Below, one piece after another: positions 17,282-25,857 of a stretch of DNA of 64,000 bases. This stretch comes from Planktothrix sp. FACHB-1365. Lineage in GTDB: Bacteria > Cyanobacteriota > Cyanobacteriia > Cyanobacteriales > Microcoleaceae. Below the pieces are notes generated by a model. The model saw nothing but the letters and a program-made list of their open reading frames with translations, was not told the origin of the DNA and searched no databases. The position numbers and the translations under genes are program-made. The DNA lies in NCBI RefSeq assembly GCF_014697575.1, contig NZ_JACJSC010000001.1, positions 930,001 to 994,000 of the forward strand, read 5' to 3'. Every line of letters starts with the position of its first letter. Position 1 is the stretch's first letter.

Positions 17282-18454
17282 GTGGTTGCGACTCCTGAAA
17301 AACTGGAAACCATTTCTTCAGCACCTACCTCAACAGAGGGTGAAAATCGAGTGGCGGTTTTACTCATGGGTTATGGTGAAGTCGAAAGTTATGAGGACTT
17401 TGCCAATTATAACGAACAAGCGTTAAATCTTTTAACCGCTAAATTTGCCCCCGTTCCCACTTGGATTTATCCGCCTCTGGCTAAACTTTTAGCCATGTTT
17501 GATCTCCATGAATGGAGTCATCAACATGGTAATTTTATTTCTCCCCATAATGCCATTTTTGAGAAACAACGGGCCGGAATTGAACAACATTTAAAAGAAA
17601 AATGGGGCGATCGCATTAAAGTCTTTAAAGCCTTTAACTTTTGCGCTCCGTTTCTTCCTGAACAGGTTTTAACCGAAATTAAAGCCGAAGGATTTGATAA
17701 ACTGTTGATTTATCCGTTATTAGTTGTTGACTCTATTTTTACCAGTGGTATTGCGGTTGAACAGGTGAATAAAGCCTTAGAAAAGTTAGCAGAAGAAGAT
17801 GAACATTGGGTGAAAGGTCAACGTTATATTCCTTCATTCTATAACGAACCTGCCTATATTCAACTGCTAGAACATTTAGTGGAAGATAAAATTCAGCATG
17901 AACTAATTCAAGCTTATCTTCCCTCTCAAATTGGCATTGTTTTAATGAATCATGGGTGTCCCCACAAAGCCAAAGGATTTACTTCGGGAATTGATGAAAG
18001 TCAAGCGTTGTATGAGCAGGTACGGGAAAGTTTAATTAACCGTTATCCGTTAATTTCTGTGGGTTGGTTAAACCATGATACTCCGTTAATTGAATGGACT
18101 CAACCCAACGCTGAATTAGCCGCGAGTAATCTAATTGAATTAGGAGCAAAAGCGGTGGTATTTATGCCCATTGGATTTGCCACAGAAAACCATGAAACCT
18201 TGTTAGATGTTGAACATATTATTGAGGCGTTGCGTCGCAAATATTCTGATGTTAAATATGTTCAAATGGAGTGTGTTAACGACCATCCAGAATTTCTAAA
18301 AATGGCAGCAAATTGGGCAAATCCCCAAATTGAAGCGCTGTTCAATGAAATGGCTTTAGCCGTTAATCCGGCTTTGGCGAATGTTCATAGCCATGATGAT
18401 CACCATCATCATAGCCATGATCATGATCACGGTCATCATCATCACCACCATTAA
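17282..18454 (+). CDS. Ferrochelatase/CbiX-like chelatase with C-terminal poly-His tail
   Basis: A 390-residue protein of the HemH/CbiX chelatase superfamily, which inserts divalent metals into tetrapyrroles. The GTG at 17282 (MVATPEKLE) is preferred: GAGGA lies 7 bases upstream, while the TTG at 17249 has its AAGGA only one base away. Recognisable motifs are VLLMGYGEVESYEDF at the N-terminus, FCAPFLPEQV, MNHGCPHKAKGF (a histidine at the place of the catalytic His of ferrochelatase) and PIGFATENHETLLDVEHI (the glutamate motif). The last 22 residues are almost all His and Asp, a likely metal-storage or loading tail. Typical cyanobacterial HemH carries a CAB membrane domain, which is missing, so this is a paralogue. 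Its metal and tetrapyrrole are unknown. Confidence 0.8.
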   Translation: MVATPEKLETISSAPTSTEGENRVAVLLMGYGEVESYEDFANYNEQALNLLTAKFAPVPTWIYPPLAKLLAMFDLHEWSHQHGNFISPHNAIFEKQRAGIEQHLKEKWGDRIKVFKAFNFCAPFLPEQVLTEIKAEGFDKLLIYPLLVVDSIFTSGIAVEQVNKALEKLAEEDEHWVKGQRYIPSFYNEPAYIQLLEHLVEDKIQHELIQAYLPSQIGIVLMNHGCPHKAKGFTSGIDESQALYEQVRESLINRYPLISVGWLNHDTPLIEWTQPNAELAASNLIELGAKAVVFMPIGFATENHETLLDVEHIIEALRRKYSDVKYVQMECVNDHPEFLKMAANWANPQIEALFNEMALAVNPALANVHSHDDHHHHSHDHDHGHHHHHH

Positions 18455-18462
18455 AGCAGGTA

Positions 18463-18483
18463 GGGGCGAGGTCTTCTCGCCCT
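18463..18483 (+). terminator. Hairpin after chelatase-like gene
   Basis: GGGCGAG GTCTT CTCGCCC forms a short GC-rich stem about 10 bases after the stop codon, followed by TTAACC rather than a true T tract. It is a weak terminator candidate or a repeat. Confidence 0.4.
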
Positions 18484-18572
18484 TAACCATCAACAAAATC
18501 CAAGGCTTTTATCTTTCCTAACCTCATTAGTTTTCGATTTTTTTTCGTTGATTTATTATCTATAAACTTAGG

Positions 18573-20051
18573 TTAAAATTGTCGTGACCAGTCGGATAAC
18601 CATCGTTCAACAACAACTTTGGTTTGGGTAAAAAATTCAACGGCGTGTTGTCCTTGACCGTGTAAATCTCCAAAAAAGCTATCTTTCCAACCACTAAAAG
18701 GAAAGAATGCCATCGGTGCAGCAACTCCAATATTAATCCCAATATTTCCCGCTTGAGCTTCATAGCGAAACTTCCGCGCCGCCGCCCCACTACGGGTAAA
18801 TAAACAAGCCATATTTCCATACTCGCTTTGATTAATAAAAGCGATCGCTTCTTCAATGGTATTCAGATGAATTAAACTTAATACGGGGCCGAAAATTTCT
18901 GTACGGGCAAGTTCTCCCTGGGGATTAATATCTTGTAAGATTGTTGGACGCACAAAATAACCTTGTTCATAACCGGAAATTTTAGGATTTCTGCCATCAA
19001 TTAAAATTTTAGCACCTTCATCTTTTCCCTGTTGAATTAATCCTTCAATTCGAGTTTTACTTTGAGCAGAAATAACCGTTCCCATTTGTACATTGTTATC
19101 TAATCCATAGCCAACAATTCGAGTTTCAGCAACGGAGGCGATCGCATCTGTAAAACTCTGTTTTGCTTGACCAACGGTAATAGCAATGGAGGTAGCTAAA
19201 CATCGTTGTCCGGCGCAACCAAAAGCACTATCGGCGATAATTTTTGTGGTCATTTCTAAATCAGCATCCGGTAAAATAATCACCGGATTTTTAGCGCCGC
19301 CTTGACATTGTGCTCGTTTTCCATTCGCTGCTGCGCGACTATAAACATATTTAGCAACGGGAGTAGAACCGACAAAACTAATGGCTTTAATATGAGGATG
19401 ATCTAAAATAGCATCAACGGTTTCTTTCGCTCCATTGACTAAATTTATCACCCCTGGGGGTAATCCTAATTGATCTATTAAAGCAAATACTTTTTGCATC
19501 GTTAAGGGCACTTTTTCGGAGGGTTTAATAATACAAGTATTGCCACAGGCGATCGCATAAGGAAAAAACCAAAAGGGAATCATCCCCGGAAAATTAAACG
19601 GAGCAATTATTGCTACAACTCCCAGAGGTTGACGAATCATAATTTCATCAATTCCCCTAGCAATATCTTCAGAATTGTAGCCTTGAATTAAGGTAGGAAC
19701 GCCACAAGCCACTTCAACATTTTCAATTGCTCGTTGTAATTCACCCAGAGATTCAGCGAAGGTTTTTCCACATTCTAGGGTAATAGTTTGAGCTAAATCC
19801 TGTTGATTTTGCTCTAATAATTCTCGGAGTTTAAATAAATAACGAATGCGTTCTGTAACGGGGGTTCTTCGCCAGGATGCAAAGGATTGTTGAGCAATTT
19901 CTGCCGCATGATTAAGTTCTGTTGCCGGAGATAGAGGAACTTTTGCTAATATTTCTAAGGTTGCTGGATTAATCACATTTAGGGTTTCTATGGCTTCAGA
20001 AGAACACCATTGACCATTAATATAGTTGCTTAGAATTGGGGAAGTTGTCAT
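18573..20051 (-). CDS. mmsA: Methylmalonate-semialdehyde dehydrogenase-type aldehyde dehydrogenase
   Basis: A 492-residue NAD(P)-dependent aldehyde dehydrogenase. The C-terminal signature [20 protein letters not shown] and the end [16 protein letters not shown] are characteristic of the MmsA/IolA subfamily, which makes acyl-CoA from methylmalonate semialdehyde or malonate semialdehyde. The NAD site ([25 protein letters not shown]) and the catalytic cysteine in GCAGQRCLA near residue 283 are present. One subfamily segment reads QCQGGAKNP, as expected. In a cyanobacterium without obvious valine or inositol catabolism genes nearby, the physiological substrate is open. The gene begins 24 bp after upp on the same strand. 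Confidence 0.9.
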   Translation of the reverse strand: MTTSPILSNYINGQWCSSEAIETLNVINPATLEILAKVPLSPATELNHAAEIAQQSFASWRRTPVTERIRYLFKLRELLEQNQQDLAQTITLECGKTFAESLGELQRAIENVEVACGVPTLIQGYNSEDIARGIDEIMIRQPLGVVAIIAPFNFPGMIPFWFFPYAIACGNTCIIKPSEKVPLTMQKVFALIDQLGLPPGVINLVNGAKETVDAILDHPHIKAISFVGSTPVAKYVYSRAAANGKRAQCQGGAKNPVIILPDADLEMTTKIIADSAFGCAGQRCLATSIAITVGQAKQSFTDAIASVAETRIVGYGLDNNVQMGTVISAQSKTRIEGLIQQGKDEGAKILIDGRNPKISGYEQGYFVRPTILQDINPQGELARTEIFGPVLSLIHLNTIEEAIAFINQSEYGNMACLFTRSGAAARKFRYEAQAGNIGINIGVAAPMAFFPFSGWKDSFFGDLHGQGQHAVEFFTQTKVVVERWLSDWSRQF

Positions 20052-20075
20052 TTTTTTATCTCCTAAATTATAGGG

Positions 20076-20711
20076 TTATTTTGTTCCAAATAAGCGATCG
20101 CCTGCATCTCCTAAACCCGGAATAATATATCCATGTTCATCGAGATGATCATCAATAGCAGCCGTATACAAGGGAACTTCGGGATGATAAGAATGGAAAT
20201 GCTCAATACCTTCTGGTGAAGCAATTAAGCACAGAAATTTCAGGGATAAAGGGTTTGTTTGTTTCAATCTTTGGATAGCTGCAACGGCTGTATTTCCAGT
20301 AGCAATCATGGGATCAACAACTAAAACTTCTCGTTCTTCGATATCATCAGGTAATCTAAAATAATATTCAATTGGAATAAAGGTTCGGGGATCTCGATAT
20401 AAGCCAATATGGCCGACTCGCGCTGAAGGAATTAATTCTAAAATACCATCTAAAATTCCCTGACCTGCCCGCATAATTGAAACAATAACCATTTTTTTCT
20501 CGGAGGCTAAAATCGGCGCTTCCATCGGGCCTAAAGGGGTTTTAATGGATTGTTTACGGAGGGGTAAATCTCGCGTAATTTCATAAGCCAATAACATACT
20601 AATTTCTCGCAACAATTGACGAAACTTGGCGGTACTGGTTTCTTCCCGTCGCATCAAGGTGAGTTTATGTTGAATTAGAGGATGTTGAATAATCGTAACG
20701 TTTGGATACAT
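20076..20711 (-). CDS. upp: Uracil phosphoribosyltransferase
   Basis: A 211-residue cytosolic enzyme of pyrimidine salvage, converting uracil and PRPP to UMP. The PRPP-binding loop [18 protein letters not shown] is near residues 128-145, and the uracil-binding C-terminus [18 protein letters not shown] is intact. [13 protein letters not shown] is another family hallmark. Length is normal for the family. It lies just upstream of the aldehyde dehydrogenase gene on the same strand, which suggests cotranscription without an obvious pathway link. Confidence 0.97.
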   Translation of the reverse strand: MYPNVTIIQHPLIQHKLTLMRREETSTAKFRQLLREISMLLAYEITRDLPLRKQSIKTPLGPMEAPILASEKKMVIVSIMRAGQGILDGILELIPSARVGHIGLYRDPRTFIPIEYYFRLPDDIEEREVLVVDPMIATGNTAVAAIQRLKQTNPLSLKFLCLIASPEGIEHFHSYHPEVPLYTAAIDDHLDEHGYIIPGLGDAGDRLFGTK

Positions 20712-20752
20712 GAGTAATTTGGGGGAATTAGTGAATATAATCTCAATACAAA

Positions 20753-21022
20753 TTAGCTTATCTTAATAACGTTTTGTAAAATACAATCAGCACAAAAAGT
20801 AATATCTCTTGCGGTTTGGGGTGGCTTAGGGCCAATAATAGACTTAAACCACTGGCGATCGCGATCGAGTAAACTAATTAAAGCAATGGGTGTTTTACAA
20901 CTATAGGTAGCCAGAAGGGTCAGTTGATCAAAAGAAGGTTCGGCTTGTGTATCCAACATTTCATAGTGATACAGTGCATCTAATCGTTCTTTTTCGGTGT
21001 TGGGAATCAACGCAGGTATCAT
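20753..21022 (-). pseudogene. Truncated N-terminal piece of a GAF-domain sensor
   Basis: The 89-residue frame starts like many cyanobacterial GAF-domain sensor kinases and cyclases (MIPALIPNTEKERLDALYHYEMLDTQ...). It continues through ALISLLDRDRQWFKS and the conserved FCA(D)CIL, then stops after a few unrelated residues (NVIKIS). In intact proteins the GAF domain continues for about 100 residues and is followed by output domains. I therefore read it as a remnant cut off about 40 bp before upp. The alternative, a real short protein, is less likely because half of the GAF fold is missing. Confidence 0.7.
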
Positions 21023-21095
21023 AATAGCATCAAGTTTGAGTCAACAGTTGCTATTGTATCTTAATTTTAGTTTTCTAGGACAAATCTCTATTTTT

Positions 21096-21749
21096 ATGAT
21101 GTTGAAAAAAAGCCAAGTTTTGAAGCAGTGTATGATCGGTTTAACCAGTTTAATGAGTAGTTGGATAACGCTTAACTATTCCCTACTTCCGGTACAAGCT
21201 GAGGTGATTTTTTCGTCCGGTGAAGGTAACGGTTCTTTTGGATTACTGAGTGATTTTGATGGCAAATACTTTTCGGGACAACAACAAATTGGTTATGAAT
21301 TTTTGATTCGCCAAATTGTTGAAATTGATCAAATTCATTGGAATGGTCAATATTTTCCTGATGGGAAACCTTCAGAGGCTCAATTTTCCATCAGAATTTT
21401 TAAAATTGTTGAGGGAATACCAGAAGTTACACCCCAAATTAATATGCAGTTAAGGGAAGTTCGCCAAACTCAAACGGATATTGAGCGTTTTTCCCATCCT
21501 GTTTTTAATTATGTGGGTTTAGTGCAACCCTTTAGATTAGAACCGGGACGTTATTTACTTTCAATTGTTAATAATACTCAGGGTCATTCTGATGATTGGT
21601 TATGGATGACTACTGATCCCAAAACTCAGTTATTGGGTGTGGATCTAAAAATCTTTTTTCGAGATCAGGATGGGATGGCTTGGAAAAGCGGATTAACAGG
21701 AAAAATGTCATTTACAATTTTAGGGAAACCCGCCTCCAATTCTAATTAA
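21096..21749 (+). CDS. Secreted hypothetical protein
   Basis: A 217-residue protein, starting at the ATG at 21096 so that a normal signal peptide is formed (KKSQVLKQCM then a hydrophobic core, cleavage near LLPVQA). The frame is open back to 20997, but that part overlaps the divergent GAF fragment and has no start signal. The mature part is beta-rich with many aromatic residues (WNGQYFPDGKPSEAQFSIRIF, PFRLEPGRYLLSI, WLWMTTDP), like a jelly-roll extracellular domain. I do not recognise a family. It converges with a small membrane-protein gene. Confidence 0.7.
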   Translation: MMLKKSQVLKQCMIGLTSLMSSWITLNYSLLPVQAEVIFSSGEGNGSFGLLSDFDGKYFSGQQQIGYEFLIRQIVEIDQIHWNGQYFPDGKPSEAQFSIRIFKIVEGIPEVTPQINMQLREVRQTQTDIERFSHPVFNYVGLVQPFRLEPGRYLLSIVNNTQGHSDDWLWMTTDPKTQLLGVDLKIFFRDQDGMAWKSGLTGKMSFTILGKPASNSN

Positions 21750-21768
21750 AAATCCACTAAACCTGAAA

Positions 21769-22005
21769 TTACTCATCTGTGGTTAAGAATTTTTCCAGGG
21801 AATAATTACCTAGAATAAGTAACCCAAGAATCAAGCTGAGTTTAATGAACCAAGGTGTAGCGACAAAGAACCAAATCAGACAGGCTACACCAATTAAAGT
21901 TGCTAAAAGTTTGGGTAAGTCATCAATTTTCCATTGGGGATTACCAAGACTAACCCAAGCGGCTAGACAACTAATCAACAAAGGAATCAAGTAAATCGGA
22001 GCCAT
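21769..22005 (-). CDS. Small membrane protein, unknown
   Basis: A 78-residue protein with two or three hydrophobic segments (IYLIPLLISCLAAWVSL; LLATLIGVACLIWFFVATPW; LSLILGLLILGNY) separated by short polar turns, so it is probably an integral membrane protein. It is convergent with the secreted-protein gene, with 19 bp between stops. No family recognised, and no operon partner on this strand. Confidence 0.65.
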   Translation of the reverse strand: MAPIYLIPLLISCLAAWVSLGNPQWKIDDLPKLLATLIGVACLIWFFVATPWFIKLSLILGLLILGNYSLEKFLTTDE

Positions 22006-22220
22006 TGTTGTTGTGCCCTAACAGATCTTATTCATAGTATACTGAATTACCAACTTTGTTCCCACTTCTCCTGATAGACCTCTAAAATTTAACATTTATA
22101 TATAAAGGAAGAAGCACTTCGAGAGCAGATCGCCTAAAAACCCCAAATTTAACGTTATATAGCACTACCCATTAAGCTATTTAACAATACTAAACCTTGT
22201 AATAAGGGTTATAACTTACT

Positions 22221-22253
22221 GTTCCCTGTTCCCTATTCCCTGTTCCCTATTCT
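22221..22253. repeat. Heptamer short tandem repeat
   Basis: Four to five tandem copies of (G/A)TTCCCT lie in the 290-bp gap before the sulfite-oxidase-fold gene. Such heptamer STRR sequences are common in filamentous cyanobacteria. The rest of the gap (22006-22297) shows nothing I can name. Confidence 0.8.
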
Positions 22254-22297
22254 AAGAGTGCTATACTAACTAAAAAAATAGCCCTTGAGTGTTGATC

Positions 22298-22891
22298 ATG
22301 TTAGGCCAATTTTTCCATAAACCTACTTCTGATGAGAGTGCTCGCGTTCCACCGGGACAACATTTAAGTAAAGGTTTTCCCGTCTTAACCTATGGGGAAA
22401 CTCCTGAAATTTCTCTTGAAGATTGGCAGTTAAAAGTTTGGGGTTTAGCCACACCCAAAACCTTTACTTGGTCTGATTTAATGGCAATGCCTAAAAGTAA
22501 TTTTACCGCCGATTTTCACTGTGTAACGCACTGGTCAAAATTAGAGGTGAAATGGACAGGAATTAAAGTTACTGACTTCATGAAATTTGTTGAAGTTAAC
22601 CCCCAAGCCATTCATGTTATGGAACACTGTTATGGAGGTTATACCACTAATGTTTCAATGGAGGATTTCTTACGAGAAGACAACTTTTTTGCCTATGAGG
22701 TTTTTGATGAACCCTTACCCCCTGATCATGGTGGCCCCCTGCGGTTAGTGGTTCCCCATTTATATGCTTGGAAAAGTGGAAAATGGATTAATGGGTTAGA
22801 ATTTCTTGACCATGAGGAATTGGGATTTTGGGAACAAAATGGTTATCATAAAAGGGGGGAACCTTGGGCAGAAGAACGCTATAGTGATTAA
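22298..22891 (+). CDS. Sulfite oxidase-fold molybdopterin-dependent oxidoreductase
   Basis: A 197-residue protein with the sulfite oxidase catalytic fold (PF00174), like the core of MsrP/YedY. The probable molybdenum ligand is C75 in DFHCVTHWS; other hallmarks are WTGIKVTDFM, HCYGGYTTNVS, DHGGPLRLVVPHLYAWKSGKW and EFLDHEELGFWE. It has no Tat or Sec signal peptide, unlike periplasmic MsrP, so a cytoplasmic location is implied. The ATG at 22298 is preferred to in-frame GTG (22289) and TTG (22292) codons. Its substrate is unknown; no MsrQ-like membrane partner is adjacent. Confidence 0.87.
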   Translation: MLGQFFHKPTSDESARVPPGQHLSKGFPVLTYGETPEISLEDWQLKVWGLATPKTFTWSDLMAMPKSNFTADFHCVTHWSKLEVKWTGIKVTDFMKFVEVNPQAIHVMEHCYGGYTTNVSMEDFLREDNFFAYEVFDEPLPPDHGGPLRLVVPHLYAWKSGKWINGLEFLDHEELGFWEQNGYHKRGEPWAEERYSD

Positions 22892-23005
22892 TTTCAACCC
22901 TTAAGCATTATCGGGTCAAAGTAGGGTTGTAATTTTGGCAATCCTACTGATAAACTAAATTAGATATAATGATTAAAGTGCCTCTCTAAATTACCCTTGA
23001 CTGTT

Positions 23006-23224
23006 ATGAGTTTAACCAAAACCGAAGCCAGACAACTGTTAGAACGGATGATTTTTGATAATGAACGTCCGCGAGACTGGGTACAGGATGTTTGGGATAT
23101 GAGTCCCATGTTAGGAGAAAATGCTGCTAAACTTCTCGATGCTTTTGATATGCTCATTGACTGTTGTTCTGAAGAAAAACTAGAGAATTTAGTTCAAAGT
23201 TTATATGCAGAACGTTTAGAATAA
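23006..23224 (+). CDS. Small hypothetical protein
   Basis: A 72-residue acidic, helical protein (MSLTKTEARQLLERMIFDNERPRDWVQDVW...). The ATG at 23006 is chosen over an upstream TTG at 22997. No domain is recognised. The gene lies between the oxidoreductase gene (114 bp upstream) and plsC (31 bp downstream), all on the same strand, so it may be cotranscribed with plsC. Confidence 0.65.
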   Translation: MSLTKTEARQLLERMIFDNERPRDWVQDVWDMSPMLGENAAKLLDAFDMLIDCCSEEKLENLVQSLYAERLE

Positions 23225-23255
23225 GCCAGAATTAACAGTCTCAAACTCTAATCTA

Positions 23256-23918
23256 ATGTTGGAAAGTCTTTCTAACTCTAAAGTTTCTCCTTGGTTAACA
23301 CCCATTGCTTATCTTTTATGCAGTGGTTTGGTTGTACCCTTCTATTTTAAAACGATTGAAATTGAGGGTCAAGACTATTTACCCCGAACAGGTGCAGTGA
23401 TTTTAGCCCCCACTCATCGGTCTCGATGGGATGCCATTTTATTAGCCTATTCAGCCGGACGTTGGGTAACGGGACGAGACTTAAGATATATGGTTTTATT
23501 AGAGCAAACTCAGGGGTTTCAAGGGTGGTTTATTCAACGGTTGGGGGGGTTTCCCGTTAACCGAGATCACCCTGGAACCTCCAGTATTCGCTATAGTATT
23601 GAACTGTTAAAACAAGAACAAATTTTAGTTTTATTTCCCGAAGGACATATTTTTTTAGAGGGGGATATTCATCCTATTCAACCTGGAGTCGCCCGAATTG
23701 CATTACAAACGTTATCCCAAAAACCGGATTTAGATTTAAAAATTGTTCCGATTAGTATTCGTTATGATAGACCTGCACCGATTTCTAAAGGGTCTTCTGT
23801 TAAAATAAAAATTGGAGAACCAATTCAGGTTAATAATTATACAGAACAATCTCCTAAACTGGCGACAAAATCTTTAACCTCAGACTTAGAAATAGCCCTT
23901 AAAACATTATATTTGTGA
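23256..23918 (+). CDS. plsC: 1-acyl-sn-glycerol-3-phosphate acyltransferase family protein
   Basis: A 220-residue membrane-associated acyltransferase that would acylate lysophosphatidate to phosphatidate in glycerolipid synthesis. The HX4D catalytic motif is HRSRWD (54-59) in block APTHRSRWDAI. The glycerol-phosphate binding block is GGFPVNRD near 97-104, and block III is LFPEGHIF (126-133). A hydrophobic segment at about 15-31 may anchor it. Length fits bacterial PlsC. Acyl or lysophospholipid preference cannot be read, and cyanobacteria usually have several paralogues. Confidence 0.9.
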   Translation: MLESLSNSKVSPWLTPIAYLLCSGLVVPFYFKTIEIEGQDYLPRTGAVILAPTHRSRWDAILLAYSAGRWVTGRDLRYMVLLEQTQGFQGWFIQRLGGFPVNRDHPGTSSIRYSIELLKQEQILVLFPEGHIFLEGDIHPIQPGVARIALQTLSQKPDLDLKIVPISIRYDRPAPISKGSSVKIKIGEPIQVNNYTEQSPKLATKSLTSDLEIALKTLYL

Positions 23919-24029
23919 TCAAAATCTGTAAGGGTTGGGAGACCAAACCCAGGCACCAAGAGGGTTGGAAGGGACGCCACCCCTACTTCTTAAAGAAACC
24001 GGGTTTTTAATCCCTTGATGTCGTTTTTA

Positions 24030-24143
24030 ATATGAAATCCCCTTATTAACGCTACAGATGATCCCTCCCAGCCCCCCTGTAGAGACGTTGCATGCAACGT
24101 CTCTACAGGGGGGATTTGTAGCAAACATTTAAAGATTTCATAT
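24030..24143. mobile_element. MITE-like element, copy A
   Basis: A 114-bp element with inverted ends ATATGAAATC/GATTTCATAT and a perfect palindromic centre around TAGAGACGTTGCATGCAACGTCTCTA. It ends 3 bp from the stop of the NB-ARC gene. A related element with the same ends in the opposite orientation is at 57118-57252. TA-rich junctions are compatible with an IS630/Tc1-type non-autonomous element, though no transposase is in the window. Confidence 0.65.
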
Positions 24144-24146
24144 AAG

Positions 24147-25532
24147 CTATTTGTACAACTGATTTAAACTAGCTAGATATTGCTTAATTAAAGGTAAAAT
24201 AGTATAACAATTACCTTGTTGTTCGATTAAACAACGTCGTAATAAAGATTGAATGGAGTTGAGTAAATCTGATGAGAGAATTCGGCTATTTTCTAACAAT
24301 TTAACTAAATTAACTGGATTGTTTTCGGCTACCAATAAAGACAGCACTTGTTTTTCTGTCTCCGATAAGCGATCGCACTGTTGCTGCAAACTCTCCTTCA
24401 CCTCTTCGGGTAACAATAGCGTCTCATTCAATAATACCTCAGTTGCACATCCTCCCAACTCTTGGATCAAATTTGCTATACTTTTTAACCAGAAGGGATT
24501 GCCTTGATAACGTTGAATGATTTCCTCAATATCATCAATTTCAACTAACCCATAATCTCTAAATATTTCCCTTACAGCAACAATATCTAAACCTGTCAAT
24601 TGTAAAGTCCGAATTACAGAATTTTCGCATTTAACCTCAGTTACAATTCGAGGTTGTTCCCAACCCATTAACAATAAACAACTTTGATGAGATAACTCTT
24701 TAATCTGTTTAAATAAAGTTCGATAGTCTTCATATCCGAGTTTATATTTTCCCGCTAATTCTCCACTACTAAAAAGATTGTGAATATTATTCAAAACCAC
24801 TAAACAGCGATGCTTTTGCAAATATTTGATTAGAGGTAAAGATTTCGGATGAGGTGCTGATAAATCTAGTTCTTCTGACTGCGAAAAAAATTCGATTAAG
24901 TTAGTTTGAAAGTCTGCTAAAGTCGGCGATGAGTCAAGATTACACCAAATTACAAACTCAAATTCATGTTTAATTTGTTGAACCAATTGCACCGTTAACG
25001 CCGTTTTCCCTATCCCACTAATACCCGTAATGGCAATCAAACGACAGCGTTGTTGTAAAATCCAATTTGTCAAGGTTTCTAATTCAGGCGTGCGACCATA
25101 AAAAGCACCCAAATCAGGCATTTCGCTTAAATCATAACATTGGTTTTTAGATTGTTTAGTATTATAACTATTCTCATTTTGCTGATAGGAGTTGGGTATA
25201 TCTGGCGGATGTCTACTTTCTCCACAAATATTAAAACTATGATTAACAGTTTGTCCAAAGTTGAAAAAATTAGCGTTTTGTAACCTCTCCATCGCGGCTC
25301 GAAAATTCGATTTACTAATATCTTCCCCTAGCTCCTCTGAAAAAATCTGCCATAATTTTGACCCCGTATTTCTCACATTACTTTCAGAACAATCAAAATC
25401 CTTAGCAATTTGTTTGTATGTCTCCCGTTCCAGTGTTCCCCGCAGTACCGCCTCTTCTAAATCATCAAGATGCTGGCCCGTTTTAGCAAATACTATTTTA
25501 TCAGCTACTTTTAACACTTCTTTGAGATCCAT
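24147..25532 (-). CDS. NB-ARC ATPase with N-terminal VMAP-type HTH, altered ATPase core
   Basis: A 461-residue STAND-type protein. The first about 85 residues match the helix-turn-helix domain found at the N-terminus of cyanobacterial vWA-MoxR-associated and NB-ARC proteins (KTGQHLDDLEEAVLRGTLER, ELGEDISKSNFRAAMERL). The start at 25532 (MDLKEVLKVAD) fits that family; an ATG at 25550 adds six residues. The NB-ARC domain begins at FYGRTPELETL with P-loop GISGIGKT near 168-175. Walker B reads CLVVLNNIHNL (usually LDN) and the sensor segment reads MGWEQP (usually TSREKP), so two key ATPase positions are changed. It ends after a winged-helix-like region (LLRRCLIEQQG) with no C-terminal sensor repeats. 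The role is unknown, possibly a conflict or signalling switch. Confidence 0.82.
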   Translation of the reverse strand: MDLKEVLKVADKIVFAKTGQHLDDLEEAVLRGTLERETYKQIAKDFDCSESNVRNTGSKLWQIFSEELGEDISKSNFRAAMERLQNANFFNFGQTVNHSFNICGESRHPPDIPNSYQQNENSYNTKQSKNQCYDLSEMPDLGAFYGRTPELETLTNWILQQRCRLIAITGISGIGKTALTVQLVQQIKHEFEFVIWCNLDSSPTLADFQTNLIEFFSQSEELDLSAPHPKSLPLIKYLQKHRCLVVLNNIHNLFSSGELAGKYKLGYEDYRTLFKQIKELSHQSCLLLMGWEQPRIVTEVKCENSVIRTLQLTGLDIVAVREIFRDYGLVEIDDIEEIIQRYQGNPFWLKSIANLIQELGGCATEVLLNETLLLPEEVKESLQQQCDRLSETEKQVLSLLVAENNPVNLVKLLENSRILSSDLLNSIQSLLRRCLIEQQGNCYTILPLIKQYLASLNQLYK

Positions 25533-25857
25533 AAGGGGTAGGAGATACAAGACTTTTATGTATTATAGTGCACCTTTACCGACTTTCTTGAACTATTTTG
25601 TATATTTTTGTATAAAAATATATCTCAAGAGGATAAAAGCAGGTAGAAACTGTTGGCAAAATTGAACATTTTTAGGCTAGACAATACTTGAGTTTGTCAG
25701 GGATAATAATAGACATATTAAAGCGCAATTTGAGGGATTAAACGTTTGCTGTTTTACACCCTTTAATGGCTTTATAGATTGCATTTGCGATCTAATTATA
25801 AGTTCAACAACTAATTTTTGGTGCGCGAGTAAATTTAGAAAAACCGCATTTTTTGTT
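25533..25857. other. Divergent intergenic region, AT-rich
   Basis: This 325-bp gap separates the NB-ARC gene from the divergent three-gene cassette. It contains a direct repeat TTTTGTATA/TTTTTGTATA near 25597-25614, a possible operator, and otherwise no recognisable feature. Confidence 0.4.

Noticed and set aside
18560-18856. 98-codon minus-strand frame over the 3' end of the aldehyde dehydrogenase gene
   Set aside because: Overlapping frame of an intact, well-conserved gene.
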